Of a stretch of DNA of 64,000 nt, positions 45,286 to 57,665 are shown piece after piece; the first letter of the stretch is position 1; each line of letters opens with the position of its first letter. The DNA lies in NCBI RefSeq assembly GCF_963082655.1, contig NC_081552.1, positions 190,538,075 to 190,602,074 on the forward strand. Direction: 5' to 3'. The translations under genes were made by a program, and so were the position numbers. This stretch comes from Stomoxys calcitrans (taxonomy: Eukaryota > Arthropoda > Insecta > Diptera > Muscidae). A model generated the notes under the pieces. The model did not search any database, was not told where the DNA came from, and saw only the letters and a program-made list of their open reading frames with translations.

Positions 45286-47372
45286 CTAGCCGAACCGAAA
45301 CTCTCCAATATCCTTTTAGGGTTGGGACACTTCGCCTTAAAGTTGTATATCGAATTCGTGCCACTGTAGTCTATGTCCGCCTATAACGCTGAACGCCTGC
45401 CATCAAATCCTGGCGATAACATCTGACAAAATTTAAGGCAGTGGTGGTCCTTTTAATGCTGGCGACATTTGCCATGCATGGTCATGTAAAAAATTCTCCC
45501 CAAAGAGATATCGCACAGCGGCACGCCATTTGGACTCGGCTATAAAAAGTCCCTTATCATTGAGTTTAAACTTGAATCGAAAAGCTTTCATTGATGTGTG
45601 AGAAGTGTGCCCTTTCTCGGTTCCTGGGTAAATTTTTGTCCACTCCCCAAATACCTTTCTTTTGAGTCCTATATTATCGAATTGGTAAATATTTCCGTTT
45701 TAGAGGGACACTTGGCCCTAATGTAAATATACGCATTGTGCTCTACTTTCAAATACATTTTATATGAGCCCCATAATGGCATGATCGGTAAATAAATTCT
45801 GTTTGAGGGTGAGATGGACCCCAGGGACTTTATCCCTAAAATGAGTATCAATTTCCCGAAAATCTATCAATTTAAACATCAAAAAGCTTATATATAATAG
45901 GGAGGTGTTTTCGGGTGGGTCAGTTCCCCAAACACATGACTCTTCAATTCGATATCAAATTCGTTTTTTTCTCTCAAGCACCTTTCGTTTGAGCTCTATA
46001 TTATCGTGATTGGTCTATATACCCATTTGACGGGTTTTAGACGGCCCCCGAGGCACCTGACCCCAACAATAGAAACCACGTTTTATTTTGACAAATTTTT
46101 ACAAATTTTAATTTCATATTCGTAGTCTAATCCCAAATATCTTTCATTTGAGTCCCATACAGACATGGTCGGCTAATTTGCCCATTTGGCAATCCCATTA
46201 CTTGGACCTGATTTTGTATGCCATATTTGTAATCTAATGTCAAATACTTTTCATTTGAGTCCCATATTGACATAAACGTCGAATATATCTGTTTAAAGGA
46301 GTTTTTGGGTTGGGGAGTCCCGCTGAGTACTTGGACCCAAATTTTAATACCATATTCGTTTTCTAGTCTCCAATACCTTTCAGTTGATACCCATATTGTG
46401 CCTATCGGTCCACTTTTGGTTTTGGATGGCGTTGTTGGGGTAAGGGGGAGGGACCGCCCCATCCTATATCTGCAAATTATATAGCCTATGTTTCCTTCCA
46501 GACAAACCGACACAATCTGTGAAAATTTTAAGAAAATCGGTTCAGCCGTTTTTGATTCTACGGAACAAACATAAAAAACCAAATCCCATATAGTCATGAT
46601 GGGTCATATGCCCATTTAAAGCGTTTTGGGGGGTAGGGTGACCCCCTATTCTTCGATCTGATTTTGTATGCCAGGTTCTTAATCTACTCCCGAATACCTT
46701 TCATTTGAGGTCCATATTGGCATGAACGCCCAATATGTCTGTTTGGGGGAATTTAAGGATTGGGGCGGCCTGATGGGTACTTAGACCCAAAGTACCTGAT
46801 GGGTACTTAGACCCAAATTTTAATACCATATTCGTATTATATTTTCCAATACCTTTCATTTGATACCCATATTGTCCTTCCTGGTCCACTTTTGATTTTG
46901 GGTGGTGTTTTTGGGTAAAGGGGGAGGATCCGCCCCTTCCGAAATCAACAAATTATAAAGCCTATTTCTCCTTCCTGACCATATTCGCAATCTACTCCCG
47001 AATACCTTTCATTTGAGTCCCATATTGTCATGATCGTCCAAAAAACCTACTTTAGAGTGTTATGGGGTTACAGGTACTTGGACCCAATTTTTAATATGAA
47101 ATTCGCTCTCTACTTCTGAATGCCTTCCATGTGAGTCCTTTATTGTCCCGATCGGTCCACTTTTATTTTTGGGTGGTATTTTTGGGATAAGGGGGAGGGT
47201 CCACTCCCCTTCCGATATCAAATAATTATATAGCCTATGCTTCCTTCCAGACCAACCTGCACAATCTGTGAAAATTTCAAGGTTATCCTTGCCGTTCTTG
47301 AGTCTATACGGAACAAACAAATAAACCGACAAACAAAGAAACACAAATTAAATTTTATATATAAGAAGATTT
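45286..47372 (+). mobile_element. Family C + SINE composite, copy 2
   Basis: Head aactagccgaaccgaaac, then gggttgggacacttcgcc and tatcgaattcgtgccac. Next come the SINE, then C units (caaatacctttcatttgag, cccatattg, gggggagggtccactcccc), ending in aaattttatatataagaag. The C part is longer than copy 1, with at least two successive C 3' regions. Confidence 0.85.
45366..45635 (+). mobile_element. SINE inside composite copy 2
   Basis: ctatgtccgcctataacgct, atcaaatcctggcgataac (degraded B box), gcacagcggcacgccatttg, cccttatcattgagtttaaa, ccctttctcggttcctggg. Confidence 0.82.
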
Positions 47373-47934
47373 TGTTATTGGATGTTTTGTTTCGAGAGGA
47401 CAACTTCCACAATACCAAACAGAATTTTCCTTGGTTTATTTGTTACTCGCCCAGGCGAGTAATGCCCAACTCTTCTAGAAAAGTATTTTAGTAGATTCTT
47501 GCGCGATCTTCCAAGACTCTACTGACTTACTCTGTAGCAACTCATATGGAAGTTTCACGGAACACTCTTCCAGAAGATTGGTTTTGATGACACACCTCCT
47601 CACGAGGGGGGATTCGTCTACGACTCTTAGACGAGCTTGTCCGCAATAGAAACCTTCTTCTAGAAGGTTTGCGGATGATTATTTGGCGATCAAAAATGAT
47701 TGCAGGGAGTATACCCATGACAACTTCCCCATTGAGTTGTGCGAACAATCAATGTGGAGACCATTGATTATTGGTATGACATTGGGTGTTTATTTTATTG
47801 TTTGCATTTTTTTCGATACTGGAGTCTTTCCTAACAACAGCGTGAACTCTCTGGTTCTAGAGGAAGACTGACCAAAGTAGATAACTGGCAGCGTCCGCAA
47901 TCGAAACAACTTGTCTTAACATAGCTCCAGGTGT

Positions 47935-48335
47935 AAGCCTCGTGATTCGTTCGCATCCGCACTTAGCTTGCATCTGCATCCGCGATTCATTCGCATTCGT
48001 AAGTCATTCGCATCCGCGACTCGTTCGCGTCCGCGCATAGCTCGCATCCGCGCTTGGCTGGCATCCGTGACTCGTTCGCATCCGTGACTCGTTCGCATCC
48101 GCGACTAGCTCGCATTCGCAACTCGTTCACATCCTCGATTCTTTGGTGCTATCAGCGTGAACTCTCAGGTTCTAGAGGAAGACTGACCAAGGTAGATAAC
48201 TGGGAGTATCGGCAATCGAAACAACTTGACTTAACATAGCTCCTGGTGTTAGCCTAGTGATTCGTTCGCATCCGCGACTCGTTCACGTCCGCGCCTAGCT
48301 CGCATCCGCGCCTGGCTCGAATCCGCGCTAAGCAT
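47935..48335. repeat. 17-bp minisatellite of G copy 2
   Basis: Units near gcatccgcgactcgttc and gcatccgcgcttggctg. A 100-bp block beginning cagcgtgaactctc occurs before the first part (47838) and again inside (48152). The array is therefore a 314-bp higher-order repeat. Confidence 0.9.
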
Positions 48336-48479
48336 ATCAAAATATTCGACAAAAATGTTCGCCGGAAAAATCTGCTTTAGTCGCCTGAATACACCAAAAC
48401 GCAAAACTTTACATACACACCGGAAAACAGTAGAACGGAGAACATAATTCAGATATAAAGTCGAAAGTCGTAAGTTAAA
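48336..48479. other. Spacer
   Basis: Nothing recognised. Confidence 0.4.
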
Positions 48480-48810
48480 CGCCTTCCATAGGCTTAAGAA
48501 GTTAAATCAAGAGATTAGTTTAAATGGGAGCTATATCAGGTTATATATCGACTTGGACCATACTTGGCGGAGTTTTTGAGAGTCATAGCAGAAGTAATTG
48601 TGCAAAAGTTCAGACTAATCCTCTGGACGCTTAAGATGTTAAATCGGGAGATCGGTTGATATGACAGCTATATCAGATAGACCGAATTAGACCATACTTG
48701 TGGTAGTTGTTGAATGTCTTAACAGATGTCATCATGCTAAATTTCAGATAAATAGGGTAATAATTGCGACCTGTAAAGGCCCAAGAAGTTAAATCGGAGG
48801 ATCGGCTTTT
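48480..48810 (+). repeat. Family A units
   Basis: Two to three units (ggcttaagaagttaaatcaa, cgcttaagatgttaaatcgg, ggcccaagaagttaaatcgg) about 150 bp apart. It is broken by the RTE-like element. Confidence 0.8.
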
Positions 48811-50490
48811 AATTTTTTTTAATGGGCTATGATAGAACATTTGTTCCACTAGCTGAACGTAGAATAGCGTTCCAAGCGCCTCAATCTTCTGCGCTCATTC
48901 TAAAATCTCTGACACCAAGTTTCGAGGTGTCTCCCACCACTTGATCTTTCCATCGGGCTTTTGGTCTTCCCGGTTTGCGTGTACCACCATGTTTGCCTTC
49001 AAAAGACTTCTTTGCTGGAGCTTCTTCATCCATTCTGACAACATGACCTAGCCAACGTAGCCGTTGTATTTTGATGCGTGTAACTGTGCTTTCGTCGTCA
49101 TACAGCTCGTGGTTCATACGTCCCCCATATTCTCCATTAACGCAAACTGGTGCATATATTTTACGAAGAATCATTCTCTCAAATACTTCAAGCACTGCCT
49201 CATCTGCTTTCAAGTACCCATGCCTCAGAACCATATAACAACACGGGTAGTATCAGTGTCTTGTATAGCGTAATCTTCGTCTGTCCAGAGGTAGCCTTGT
49301 TTCTAAACTGCTGCCAGTAGTATTCTTCGCTTTATCTCAAAACTGGTGTCATTCGTTTCGGTTACGGCGGTGCCGGGGTAGATAAAGTTACTGACTATCT
49401 CAAAGTTGTGGTTCCTAACTTTCTCCATTTTCTTTATCTGCCCGGTTATACAAGACGTTTTGGGATTTGAAACCATCCATTTCGTCTTATCTCCATTTAC
49501 TGCCAGACCCATTTTCACTGACTCTCTTTTGATACTTCTGGTGACTGACCTATGATATTGATGTCGCCGGCATAGGCGAGTAGCATGCATTGTCTTGTGA
49601 TTAGTGTGCCACATCTATTCACATCTGCATCTCGTTTGATCTTCTCCAGCAGGATATTAAAGAGATCCCACGATAGGCTGTCTCCTTGTCTGAAACCTCG
49701 TTTGGTATAAAAAGGTTCGGAGAGATTCTTTCCTATTCTTTCTGAGAAAAGCGTATCAGCAAGTGCCATTCTGCAGAGTCTTATTAACTTTGCAGGGATA
49801 CCATACTCAGACATGGCTTGAAATACCTTTGAACGTAAAGGGGTATAGAAAGCGGCTTTGTAGTCAACAGAGAGTCGGTAGGTGTTGATTTGTCCCTCTC
49901 GGGTCTTTTCCAGGATTTGGCGCAGTGTGAATATCTGGTGTAGGGTGGATTTACCAGGTCTAAGGCCACATTGATAGGGCCCAATTATCTCATTGACTTT
50001 AAGTTTTAATCTATAACACAGTACGCTCGAGGGCAGGAGACTTATTCCTCTGTAGTTGGCATATTTCGTCTTGTCTCCTTTCTTGTGTACGGGGCATAGT
50101 ATGCTGAGGTTCCAATCATCGGGTATGCGTTCTTCTAGCCAGATTGCGCAGATAAGCTAATGCATACGCCTTATCAGCGTGTCGCCTCCGGTCTTAAATA
50201 GTACAGCGGCTCCTGCTGCCTTGTTGTTCTTTAGTCGGGTCACTGCTACTTGGACCTCATTCTGACTAGGAGGTAAACATTCTATACCATCATCAGGGAT
50301 TTGGATTGTAGTGACGCCATTCCCAGTCCATCGCACTTTCTGTAAGGCGGTAATATCTACCTTGTATTTCTCTAACACATCCGCCAGCGCGTATACTGCA
50401 CCTTCTCTATAAAGAGTGCGGACATTCCAGGTCCAGATGCGCAAATCATGGTCCTTTTTTCGTTTGCGTGGGTTGTCAACGTTGGGGAGA
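48811..50490 (-). mobile_element. RTE-like non-LTR retrotransposon, internally deleted
   Basis: Minus-strand polyprotein remnant of about 1.65 kb. From the 5' side, 50470-50330 is the start of an AP endonuclease (LRIWTWNVRTLYREGAVYAL, TALQKVRWTGNGV). A deletion then joins directly to the pre-RT region (QNEVQVAVTRLKNNKAAGA). RT follows: motif A YKAAFYTP near 49850, with aspartate changed to tyrosine; KRGFRQGDSLSWDLFNILLE near 49700; and YAGDINIIG near 49570, replacing the YADD box. The C-terminal tail near 49230-48880 has QRLRWLGHVVRMDEEAPAKK and RKPGRPKARWKDQV. A T-run at its 3' side (48812-48822) looks like a reversed poly(A). Both RT catalytic boxes are damaged. The RTE label rests on motif wording. 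Confidence 0.85.
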
Positions 50491-50496
50491 TCCTTT

Positions 50497-51190
50497 TTAT
50501 ACCCTCCACCATAGAATGGGGGTATACTAATTTCGTCATTCTGTTTGTAACACCTCGAAATATGCTTCTCAGACCCCATAAAGTACAAATATTCTTGATC
50601 GTCATGTCAATCGATCTAGCCATGTCCGTCCGTCTGTCTGTCTGTCGAAAGCACGCTAACTTTCGAAGGAGTAAAGCTAGCCGCATGAAATTTTGCACAA
50701 ATACTTTTTATTAATGTAGGTCGGTTGGGATTGTAAATGGGCCATGTTTTGATATAGCTGCCATATAAATCGATCTGGGATCTTGACTTCTAGAGCCTCT
50801 AGAGGGCGTAATTATCATCCGATTTGACAGAAATTTTGTACAACGGCTTTTCTCATGACTTTCAACATACGTGTCTAATATCGTCTGAATCGATCAATAG
50901 CTTGATACAGCTCCCATATAAACCTATCTTCCGATTTTGCTTTTTTAGCCCCTAGAAGGCGCAATTCTTATTCGAATGAACTGAAATATTACACAATGAA
51001 TTCTACAATGTTCTGCATTCATTTATGGTCCGAATCGGACTGCAACTTGATATAGCTGCAATAGCATACCAGTTCTAATTCAATATTCTTTGTTTGCCTA
51101 AAAAGGGATACCGCACATAGAACTCGACAAATGCGATCCATGGTGAAGGATCGAAGATTCGGCCCGGCCGATTTAGCACGCTCTTACTTG
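50497..51190 (-). repeat. Family A repeat, full length
   Basis: Tail ataccctccaccatagaatg, units (cttctagagcctctagaggg, cccctagaaggcgcaattc), head gatccatggtgaaggatcga, attcggcccggccgattt, cgctcttacttg. Confidence 0.88.
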
Positions 51191-53029
51191 CTTACTATTC
51201 CTTTGTTTCTCATAGTAGTTCTCATAGTTTTCCGAGGGCGGGTTACTGGCTCAGCGCCCCAACCGCATGGGTTTTGTGAGATTGTACATGTATCCCTCGC
51301 TGTGGCGAGCCGCTTGCTTCAAGATCCGACGCTCGCCTTCAGCCGCTCTTAACCCGGGCACAGACGCTGATGTTGGCCAATGGTTATTTGAAGGCGCCAA
51401 TAACTCGCCTTGTCATCTCAATTATCATTGGCACTCAGTATTTAATTAAGAGCCAGTGCCAACTGTATCCTCACTGAGACTCTTCTCTCGATAATCAAAG
51501 ACTGCCCGCATTCGCATAAAAACGGAGCTTTTCACAATCCGCAACCTGTGGATGCGCCCGGTAGCTTTCAGCTAAACTTCCTGTGATAACGATGGACACC
51601 ACACAAGTCGGAGCTCAAAGTTCCAGCTCGAGTGGTGCTCATCGGCCGGGATATGTTATTTAATTGCATATTTTAAAAATTCAACCCTTTTTGTCTTGGA
51701 GTTTAAAGTTTGAGACGAAATGGGTATTGACTGCATGGTCAATCAATCAATCGATCACAGTTACGTTGTCACTTTTGCCAAGCAGCATATTACGCTTACC
51801 AACACAAAAGATTCCACCCAATTTATTATTTTTTTGTTGGCGCCAAACTCCATATTTTTCTAAACAGAGTCTATAGGAAAAATTAGCATAAACATGTTAT
51901 GGGTGCCAGCTGCTCGGTGATGTACTAACTATCCTCCACAATCATCCGCCCAACCATTCATCTCCAAATCCCCTCAAAAAGTTGCTCACAACCATCACAT
52001 TTATTAACAAACATTTTCAAATATTTATTAATTTTAATCTTAACACGATTTTGACGTTAAGCCTTGTAAAGAAATATGTTAAGCTTAAAAACAAAAATAA
52101 TTAGCAAAGGTTCCATCTGTTGGCTTATGAGCCAAGTTCTTTTGTTGTCATAGATTGTTCACATGTAATATTAGACAATTAATTTTATTCAATCAGTATA
52201 ATATTTTACATTTTCTTATTTATGGCTTTTTAAATGTTACGGGCAGGTGATAGAAATAACATAGGGTCGTCTGTCGGCCGCTCAGTGTTTTTGAGTGGTG
52301 TGAAGTTAGCCTTCAAATATCTCAAAAAAAATCTAATGTCGTCACAGAGCCCACAAAAAATTAACTGGATTTTGTCCGATAAAAAAGTTTGAAAAGTTTC
52401 CAAACGGTTTAGGCAATTAATTGAACCGGTAATAGTTGTAAATCGTAGGAGACCTGAACATTTACACATGGTTTGATGGAAGATTTCGGCTACCTGTTTT
52501 GTATTGTCACCACTAAGGCGCATGGCCATCGCAAACTTCTAAGATAAATTTAGTAGTTATTCCAAAGAGGTTAATAGAAATTTAGAGGGGTTTAGCCGGC
52601 CCAGAGGGGAACCAACGCAAAAGAGTGAAAAAATAATTTATACGTATTCATATAAGCAAACTTATTACGTGTGATCTTCTTATCAAAAAGATCTGGCGCA
52701 AAAGCTTGTTTGCCAAAACTATTTATTAATGTAAACTCTTAATAAATATTTGGACAACGTCAACATTTAAATTTTAATTATTCTCATTATTAAATAATTA
52801 CAAAAATTGTTTTCTATTTTGCGTTGCGGTTGTGGCTTAGTCGCACTTTGAATTTCTAATCCCGACGCTCAACGTCGTATTTCAAATTAACTACACTAAG
52901 AAGACTCTTGAATATATATACGTCAAACAAGATGTCAATAATGTTAATGGTTAGATGATTACAGAGGCTATTGGCCTGATTTACATTAAGACCATAGAAA
53001 AGCCTCTGTGGGATGGACAAAGCGTAAAC
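51191..53029. other. Single-copy DNA, no gene accepted
   Basis: 51230-51660 is more GC-rich than its surroundings, with a hairpin at 51430-51460 (ggcact / agtgcc arms). At 51837-51846 the palindrome ttggcgccaa contains the first bases of a lysine-tRNA primer-binding site. I could not define LTRs around it. The rest is AT-rich. Confidence 0.4.
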
Positions 53030-53385
53030 ATGAATTTGTGTTATTTAGTTTGTTTGTGTGTTCCGTATAGACTCAAAAACGGCTGAAGGGATTTTATTGT
53101 AATTTTCACAGATGGTGCAATATGGACTCGCGGTGAAATTAGGGTACTTCATTTTTGATATCTAAAGGGGGAGGCGGACCCTCCCCTTTACCCTAATTTT
53201 CAAAAACACATGATTTTGGATATGAGTGGTGGGATTTAAGCGAAATTTTGTGTGCCCTCTAAAAGTAATCTAAAAACCAACATTTGTTATTCAAATTTCG
53301 GATGGGCTGACTATGGGGGCCGCCCCGCCCCCAAAACCCACCATATATTTATATAGACCATTCACAACAATATGGGACAACAACA
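53030..53385 (-). repeat. Family C fragment, 3' side
   Basis: ccgtatagactcaaaaacgg, gaggcggaccctccccttta, ggatgggctgactatggggg: the reverse 3' half of C. Confidence 0.85.
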
Positions 53386-53389
53386 CTAA

Positions 53390-53852
53390 GAGGCAATGCC
53401 CTAAATTATAGCTGCCATGAAACGAGGCATGACTTTGGCTGTGGATTTGTGGTTAGTCGAAAACTAAAACACCTTGTCTTACTCCGGTGGATGAGAGATT
53501 AGCCTCAAACTGCATAAAAGCCAAATTCTTCATCATCAGCCTCATTTGTGCCCATGCCCCGACGGAAGACTAGGACGAACAGCCTTGAAAGACAATATGA
53601 CCGCTGTCCCACTCATGATATTAAAATCGTTCTGGAAGATTTTAATGCGAAAATTGGAAAGGAAAATATCTTTGACACAACAGTCGGAAAATTTTGACTA
53701 CACGAAGCAACTTCCGATAATGGATTGAGTCTAATAGACTTCGTCGCGGCTAAAAACATGGTAGTTGTGAGCAAAAGATTCCAACATCGTAGGATTCACA
53801 CAGCCACATGGATGTCAACGCACAAGAAATCAAATAGATCATGTTTAGAAAT
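53390..53852 (+). pseudogene. RTE-like endonuclease domain fragment
   Basis: Plus-strand AP endonuclease middle. The order is HECGFVVSRKLKHLV-like, then DIKIVLEDFNAKIGKENIFD (usual GDFNAKIG, with glycine changed to glutamate), HEATSDNGLSLIDFVAAKNM, and QHRRIHTATWMS. DFN supplies catalytic residues. The final Asp-His motif is cut off by a family B repeat. It covers the part missing from the copy at 48811-50490, and may belong to the same family. One stop lies after the VGKF residues, and upstream frames shift. Confidence 0.78.
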
Positions 53853-54290
53853 GGGCGATGGGTAAATACCCAAAAGCTATTTACCGATTTCGATGAAATT
53901 TGTTAAATGTGGTCCAGATCGGATCATATTAGGATATAGCTGCCATATAGACCGATCTGCCGTTATAGGGTATAGAGCCTATAAAAGGAGCATTTTTCAT
54001 ACGATTTCGATAAAATTTGAAACAGTAAGCTTTGGTATCCTCTTACACCTTTTTGTTGAATATGGTCCAGATCGGATCATATTTGGATATAGCTGCCATA
54101 TAAACCGATTTCCCAAAATAGTGTATTGAGCCTATAAAAGGAGAATTTATCAGATCGGACCATATTTGAATAAAGAAGATATTAACAAAAAATCAATAAA
54201 TACCGAAGACTTGGGTATTTACCCTGTAGAAACCCATCTCTATAGATTCTGGAAGGTTGAAGAGGTTAAAATAGCTCAACTTTGACACCC
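53853..54290 (-). repeat. Family B fragment
   Basis: Two to three reverse units (ggatatagctgccatatag twice, gtccagatcggatcatatt). Confidence 0.75.
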
Positions 54291-54299
54291 TGACAAGCA

Positions 54300-55575
54300 T
54301 ATAAACAAAAACACAAATAAAAAGGCGTTAGGTTCGGCCGGGCCGAACTTTGAATACCCACCACCTCGGGTATATACGTAAACCAACTTTCGTCAAAATC
54401 CGGTGAAAAATGCATACCTTATGCCACATAGCAGCTATATCGAAATATGTTTCGATTTGGACCAAATACTAATAAGTACAAGTCATTGTTCAATTGTGTA
54501 TAACAATATATTGATCTTTTTAGTAGCTATATCTAAAAATAGACCGATCTGAACCATATACGACACGGATATCGAAAAGGCTAACACGACTCACTGTCCC
54601 AAATTTCGGCGAAATCGGACAATAAATGCGCCCTTTTATGGCCCCAAAACCTTAAATCGAGAAAGAGGTCCAAAACCTTAAATCGAGAGATCGGTCTATA
54701 TGGCAGCTATATTCAAATCTGAACCGATCTGGGCCAACTTGAAGAAGGATGTCGAAGTTCCTAACACAACTCACTGTCCCAAATTTTGGCGACATCCGAC
54801 AATAGATACGTCATTTATGGGCTCAAAACCTTAAATCAAGAGATCGGTATATATGGCAACTATATCCAAATCTGGACCGATCTGTGCCATATTGCAGAAA
54901 AATGTCGAGGAGCTTAAGTCACTGTCCCAAATTTAGGCAACATCGGACAATAAATGGGCCTTTTATGGGTCCAAAGCCTTAAATCAAGCGATCGGTCTAT
55001 ATCGCAGCTACATCCAAATCTGGACCGATCTGGGCCAAATTAAAGAAGGATATACGAAGGGCTTAACACAACTCACTGTCTCAAATTTTGGCAAAATAGG
55101 ATAAGAAATGTGGCTTTCATGAGCCTAAGAACCTAAATCGGCGGATCGGTCTGTATGACAGCCATATCCAAATTTGGACCGATCTGGGCCAAATTGAAGA
55201 AGGATGTCGAAGGGCCTTACACAACTCACTGTACCAAATTTCAGCAAAATCGGATAATAAATGTGGCTTTTTATGGGCCTAAGACCCTAAATCGGGGGTA
55301 TATCAAGTCCGATATAGCCCATCTACGAACTAAACCTGCTTATGGACAAAAAAAGAATATGTGCAAAGTTTCAGCTCAATATCTCTATTTGTAAACACGG
55401 TAGCGTGATTTCAAAAGACAGACGGAAAAACGGATGGACATGGCTAGATCGTCTTAGGTTTTTAAGCTGATCAAGAATATATATACGTTATGGGGTCGGA
55501 ATTGGATATTTCGATGTGTTGCAAACGGAATGACAAAATGAATATACCCCCATCCTTCCGTGGTGGGTACAACAA
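54300..55575 (+). repeat. Family B repeat, full length
   Basis: Head aaaaaggcgttaggttcgg with the palindrome at 54333-54347, tacccaccacctcgggtata. Units share aactcactgtcccaaattt. Tail tatagcccatctacgaacta, aaaagacagacggaaaaacg, end ccttccgtggtgggtac. Confidence 0.93.
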
Positions 55576-56683
55576 CAAATAAATACTTCTGAAACCTTTG
55601 TCCAACTCTGCAAATGTGTTCATAGTAACATAACATCGGTTTTCGCAAAACAATGTAGATGTGAAATAGGTTTCTTTGAGGGATTTCCTTTGTAGATAAA
55701 TATACAAATAAAACAATTTTAAGGCTTCAGTAAGTTTTGTAAAACGGCCTTAAAAGTTTTAGAACATTTTTTTTTATTTTGTAGATGAATATTTTTTTTA
55801 CATTTAGGTAACCCAAGTTGTAATAAAGCTGAAATCATTTTAATTACCTGAAAGATATTTACTGGAAATTCCTGCATGTTGATTTAGTTCTTTATTATCC
55901 AAATTTTCTTTTCGTATCCATGTCAGCTGATTTGAATTAACCGAACCGGAGGAGCCTAATCACACACATTCATTCACTATGTTGGGTGAAGTTTTATTAT
56001 TTTACACACTAATGCAAATTTATATGCACGTAACACTTTATGTGAAGAGTTCTCTTTAACACTCTTCTTTTTACATTTTCTTTTCATAACAACACTCACT
56101 TTTGAATTGCTTTTGCTTACTCTCATGCACAATAGTACTGATTTGTTGTCATTTACAAATTCACCACGATCTCTCATTCCCCCACATTACACAAATGTCT
56201 TGAAGAAATTTGCAAAAACTTTAACACTATATTTTAGTAATTGTAGATCGAATTTTCATATGATTTCAACACTTTTTGAAAGGATTTCGCTTATACTCTT
56301 ATTTGAGATCAAAACTACAACAAACGAAGCACTGCAACCTATTATTTTCGATAAGAAACCTGCAGCGAATTAAGGAACGCGCCGGACGAAATAAAGCAAA
56401 ACACGAACTGAGAAAATATTAGATGCAGAGTTGCCAATTGTATTTGTCAAGCATTATTGAACATCAGTAACACAATAAGGTCCCGTTGTGAAATAAATCC
56501 GGGGATTAATGAAAATTGTCATTGCAAAAAAGGAGGGATTTAGCACTTAAATCTCGAAAAGGCCGTAAATCCGAATTTAGTGGCCAATGTAAGTACTTTA
56601 AGTTTAGTTAATACGAAAATAGGTTGAATATTTAAATAAATCCCATTTGAACAAAGTAGTTTAGTAGGTTTACGATACTCCTT
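55576..56683. other. Single-copy AT-rich DNA
   Basis: No gene or family repeat recognised. Confidence 0.5.
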
Positions 56684-57350
56684 TACGTTCAAAGGTATTT
56701 CAAGCCATGTCTGAGTTGGGTATCCCTGCAAAATTAATACGACTCTGCAGGATGACGCTTGCTGATACGCGTTCCTCAGTAAGAATAGGAAAGAATCTCT
56801 CCGAACCATTTAATACCAAACGAGGTTCCAGACAAGGAGACAGCCGATCGTGTGATATATTTAACATCCTGCTGGAGAAGATTATACGAGATGCAGATGT
56901 GAATAGATATGGCACACTAATAACAAGAGAACACATGCTACTCGCCTATGTCGACGACATCGATAACATAGGTCGGTCACCGGAAGTAGTAACTGCAGCC
57001 TTTAAAACAATCGAAAGAGAGTCAGTGAAAATGGGTCTGGCTGTAAATGGAGACAAGACGAAATGGATGGTTTCAGCTCCCAAAAAGCCTTGCACAACCG
57101 AGCAGACAAAGAAAATGAAGAAAGTTGGGAACCACAACTTTGAGATAGTCTGTAACCTTATCTACCTCGGCACCGCCGTAACCGAAACGAATGACACCAG
57201 TTTTGAGATTTAGCGAAGAATAATACTGGCAAACAGATGCTACTTTGGACTAAGTAAGCAGTTTAGAAACAAGGCCACCTCTCGACAGACGAAGATTACA
57301 CTATACAAGACACTTATACTACTCGCATGGGTATTTGTGAAAGCAGATGA
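56684..57350 (+). pseudogene. RTE-like reverse transcriptase fragment
   Basis: Plus-strand RT palm to connection of the family seen at 48811-50490. The frame 56707-57213 reads MSELGIPAKLIRLCRMTLAD, KRGSRQGDSRSCDIFNILLE, then LLAYVDDIDNIGRSPEV. Both aspartates of the active-site box are kept, though YADD has become YVDD. It continues NGDKTKWMVSAPK and LIYLGTAVTETNDTSFEI, followed by a stop. The next frame runs on to KADEAV near 57350. The endonuclease, motif A and C-terminal tail are missing. Confidence 0.85.
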
Positions 57351-57665
57351 GGCAGTGTTATCTTCTCTCCTTAAATATTTTCTACTCATTTACGCACACT
57401 TTCTGCACCCCGGCACGGAATACCTGTGAGCACTACACAGGCTGGAAGATTGAACTGTGTTGTGTTAATGCTGTCACGAGAAGTTTAGATGTGAGCTACC
57501 GGGCGCGTCCACAGGTTGCTGATAGTGGAATGCTCCATACGGAGAAAATGCAACGGCAGACGCGGACAATCATCGATATCGACCGGAGAGTCTCAGAGAG
57601 AGGCCGGGCGGCACCGGCTCTTGCACAAATACGGAGTCCCTATGATATGACAAGGCGAGTTATTG
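57351..57665. other. Unassigned spacer
   Basis: A plus frame of 126 codons spans 57347-57727 but shows no motif. It may be chance. Confidence 0.35.

Larger units (their letters stand above)
44690..48335 (+). mobile_element. Element G copy 2, split by the C+SINE composite
   Basis: 44770-45285 and 47373-48335 together match 5825-7575 in order. Extra sequence here (45100-45285, 47373-47720) is absent from copy 1. It includes aatccattgcgtctgcag and cgcaacccgttgcgtt. The composite element interrupts it at 45286-47372. Confidence 0.75.

Noticed and set aside
51236..51846. Possible solo LTR ending at a ttggcgcc primer-site word
   Set aside because: I could not find matching LTR termini, a target duplication or a polypurine tract. 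The palindrome ttggcgccaa also occurs near 44264 without LTR context.
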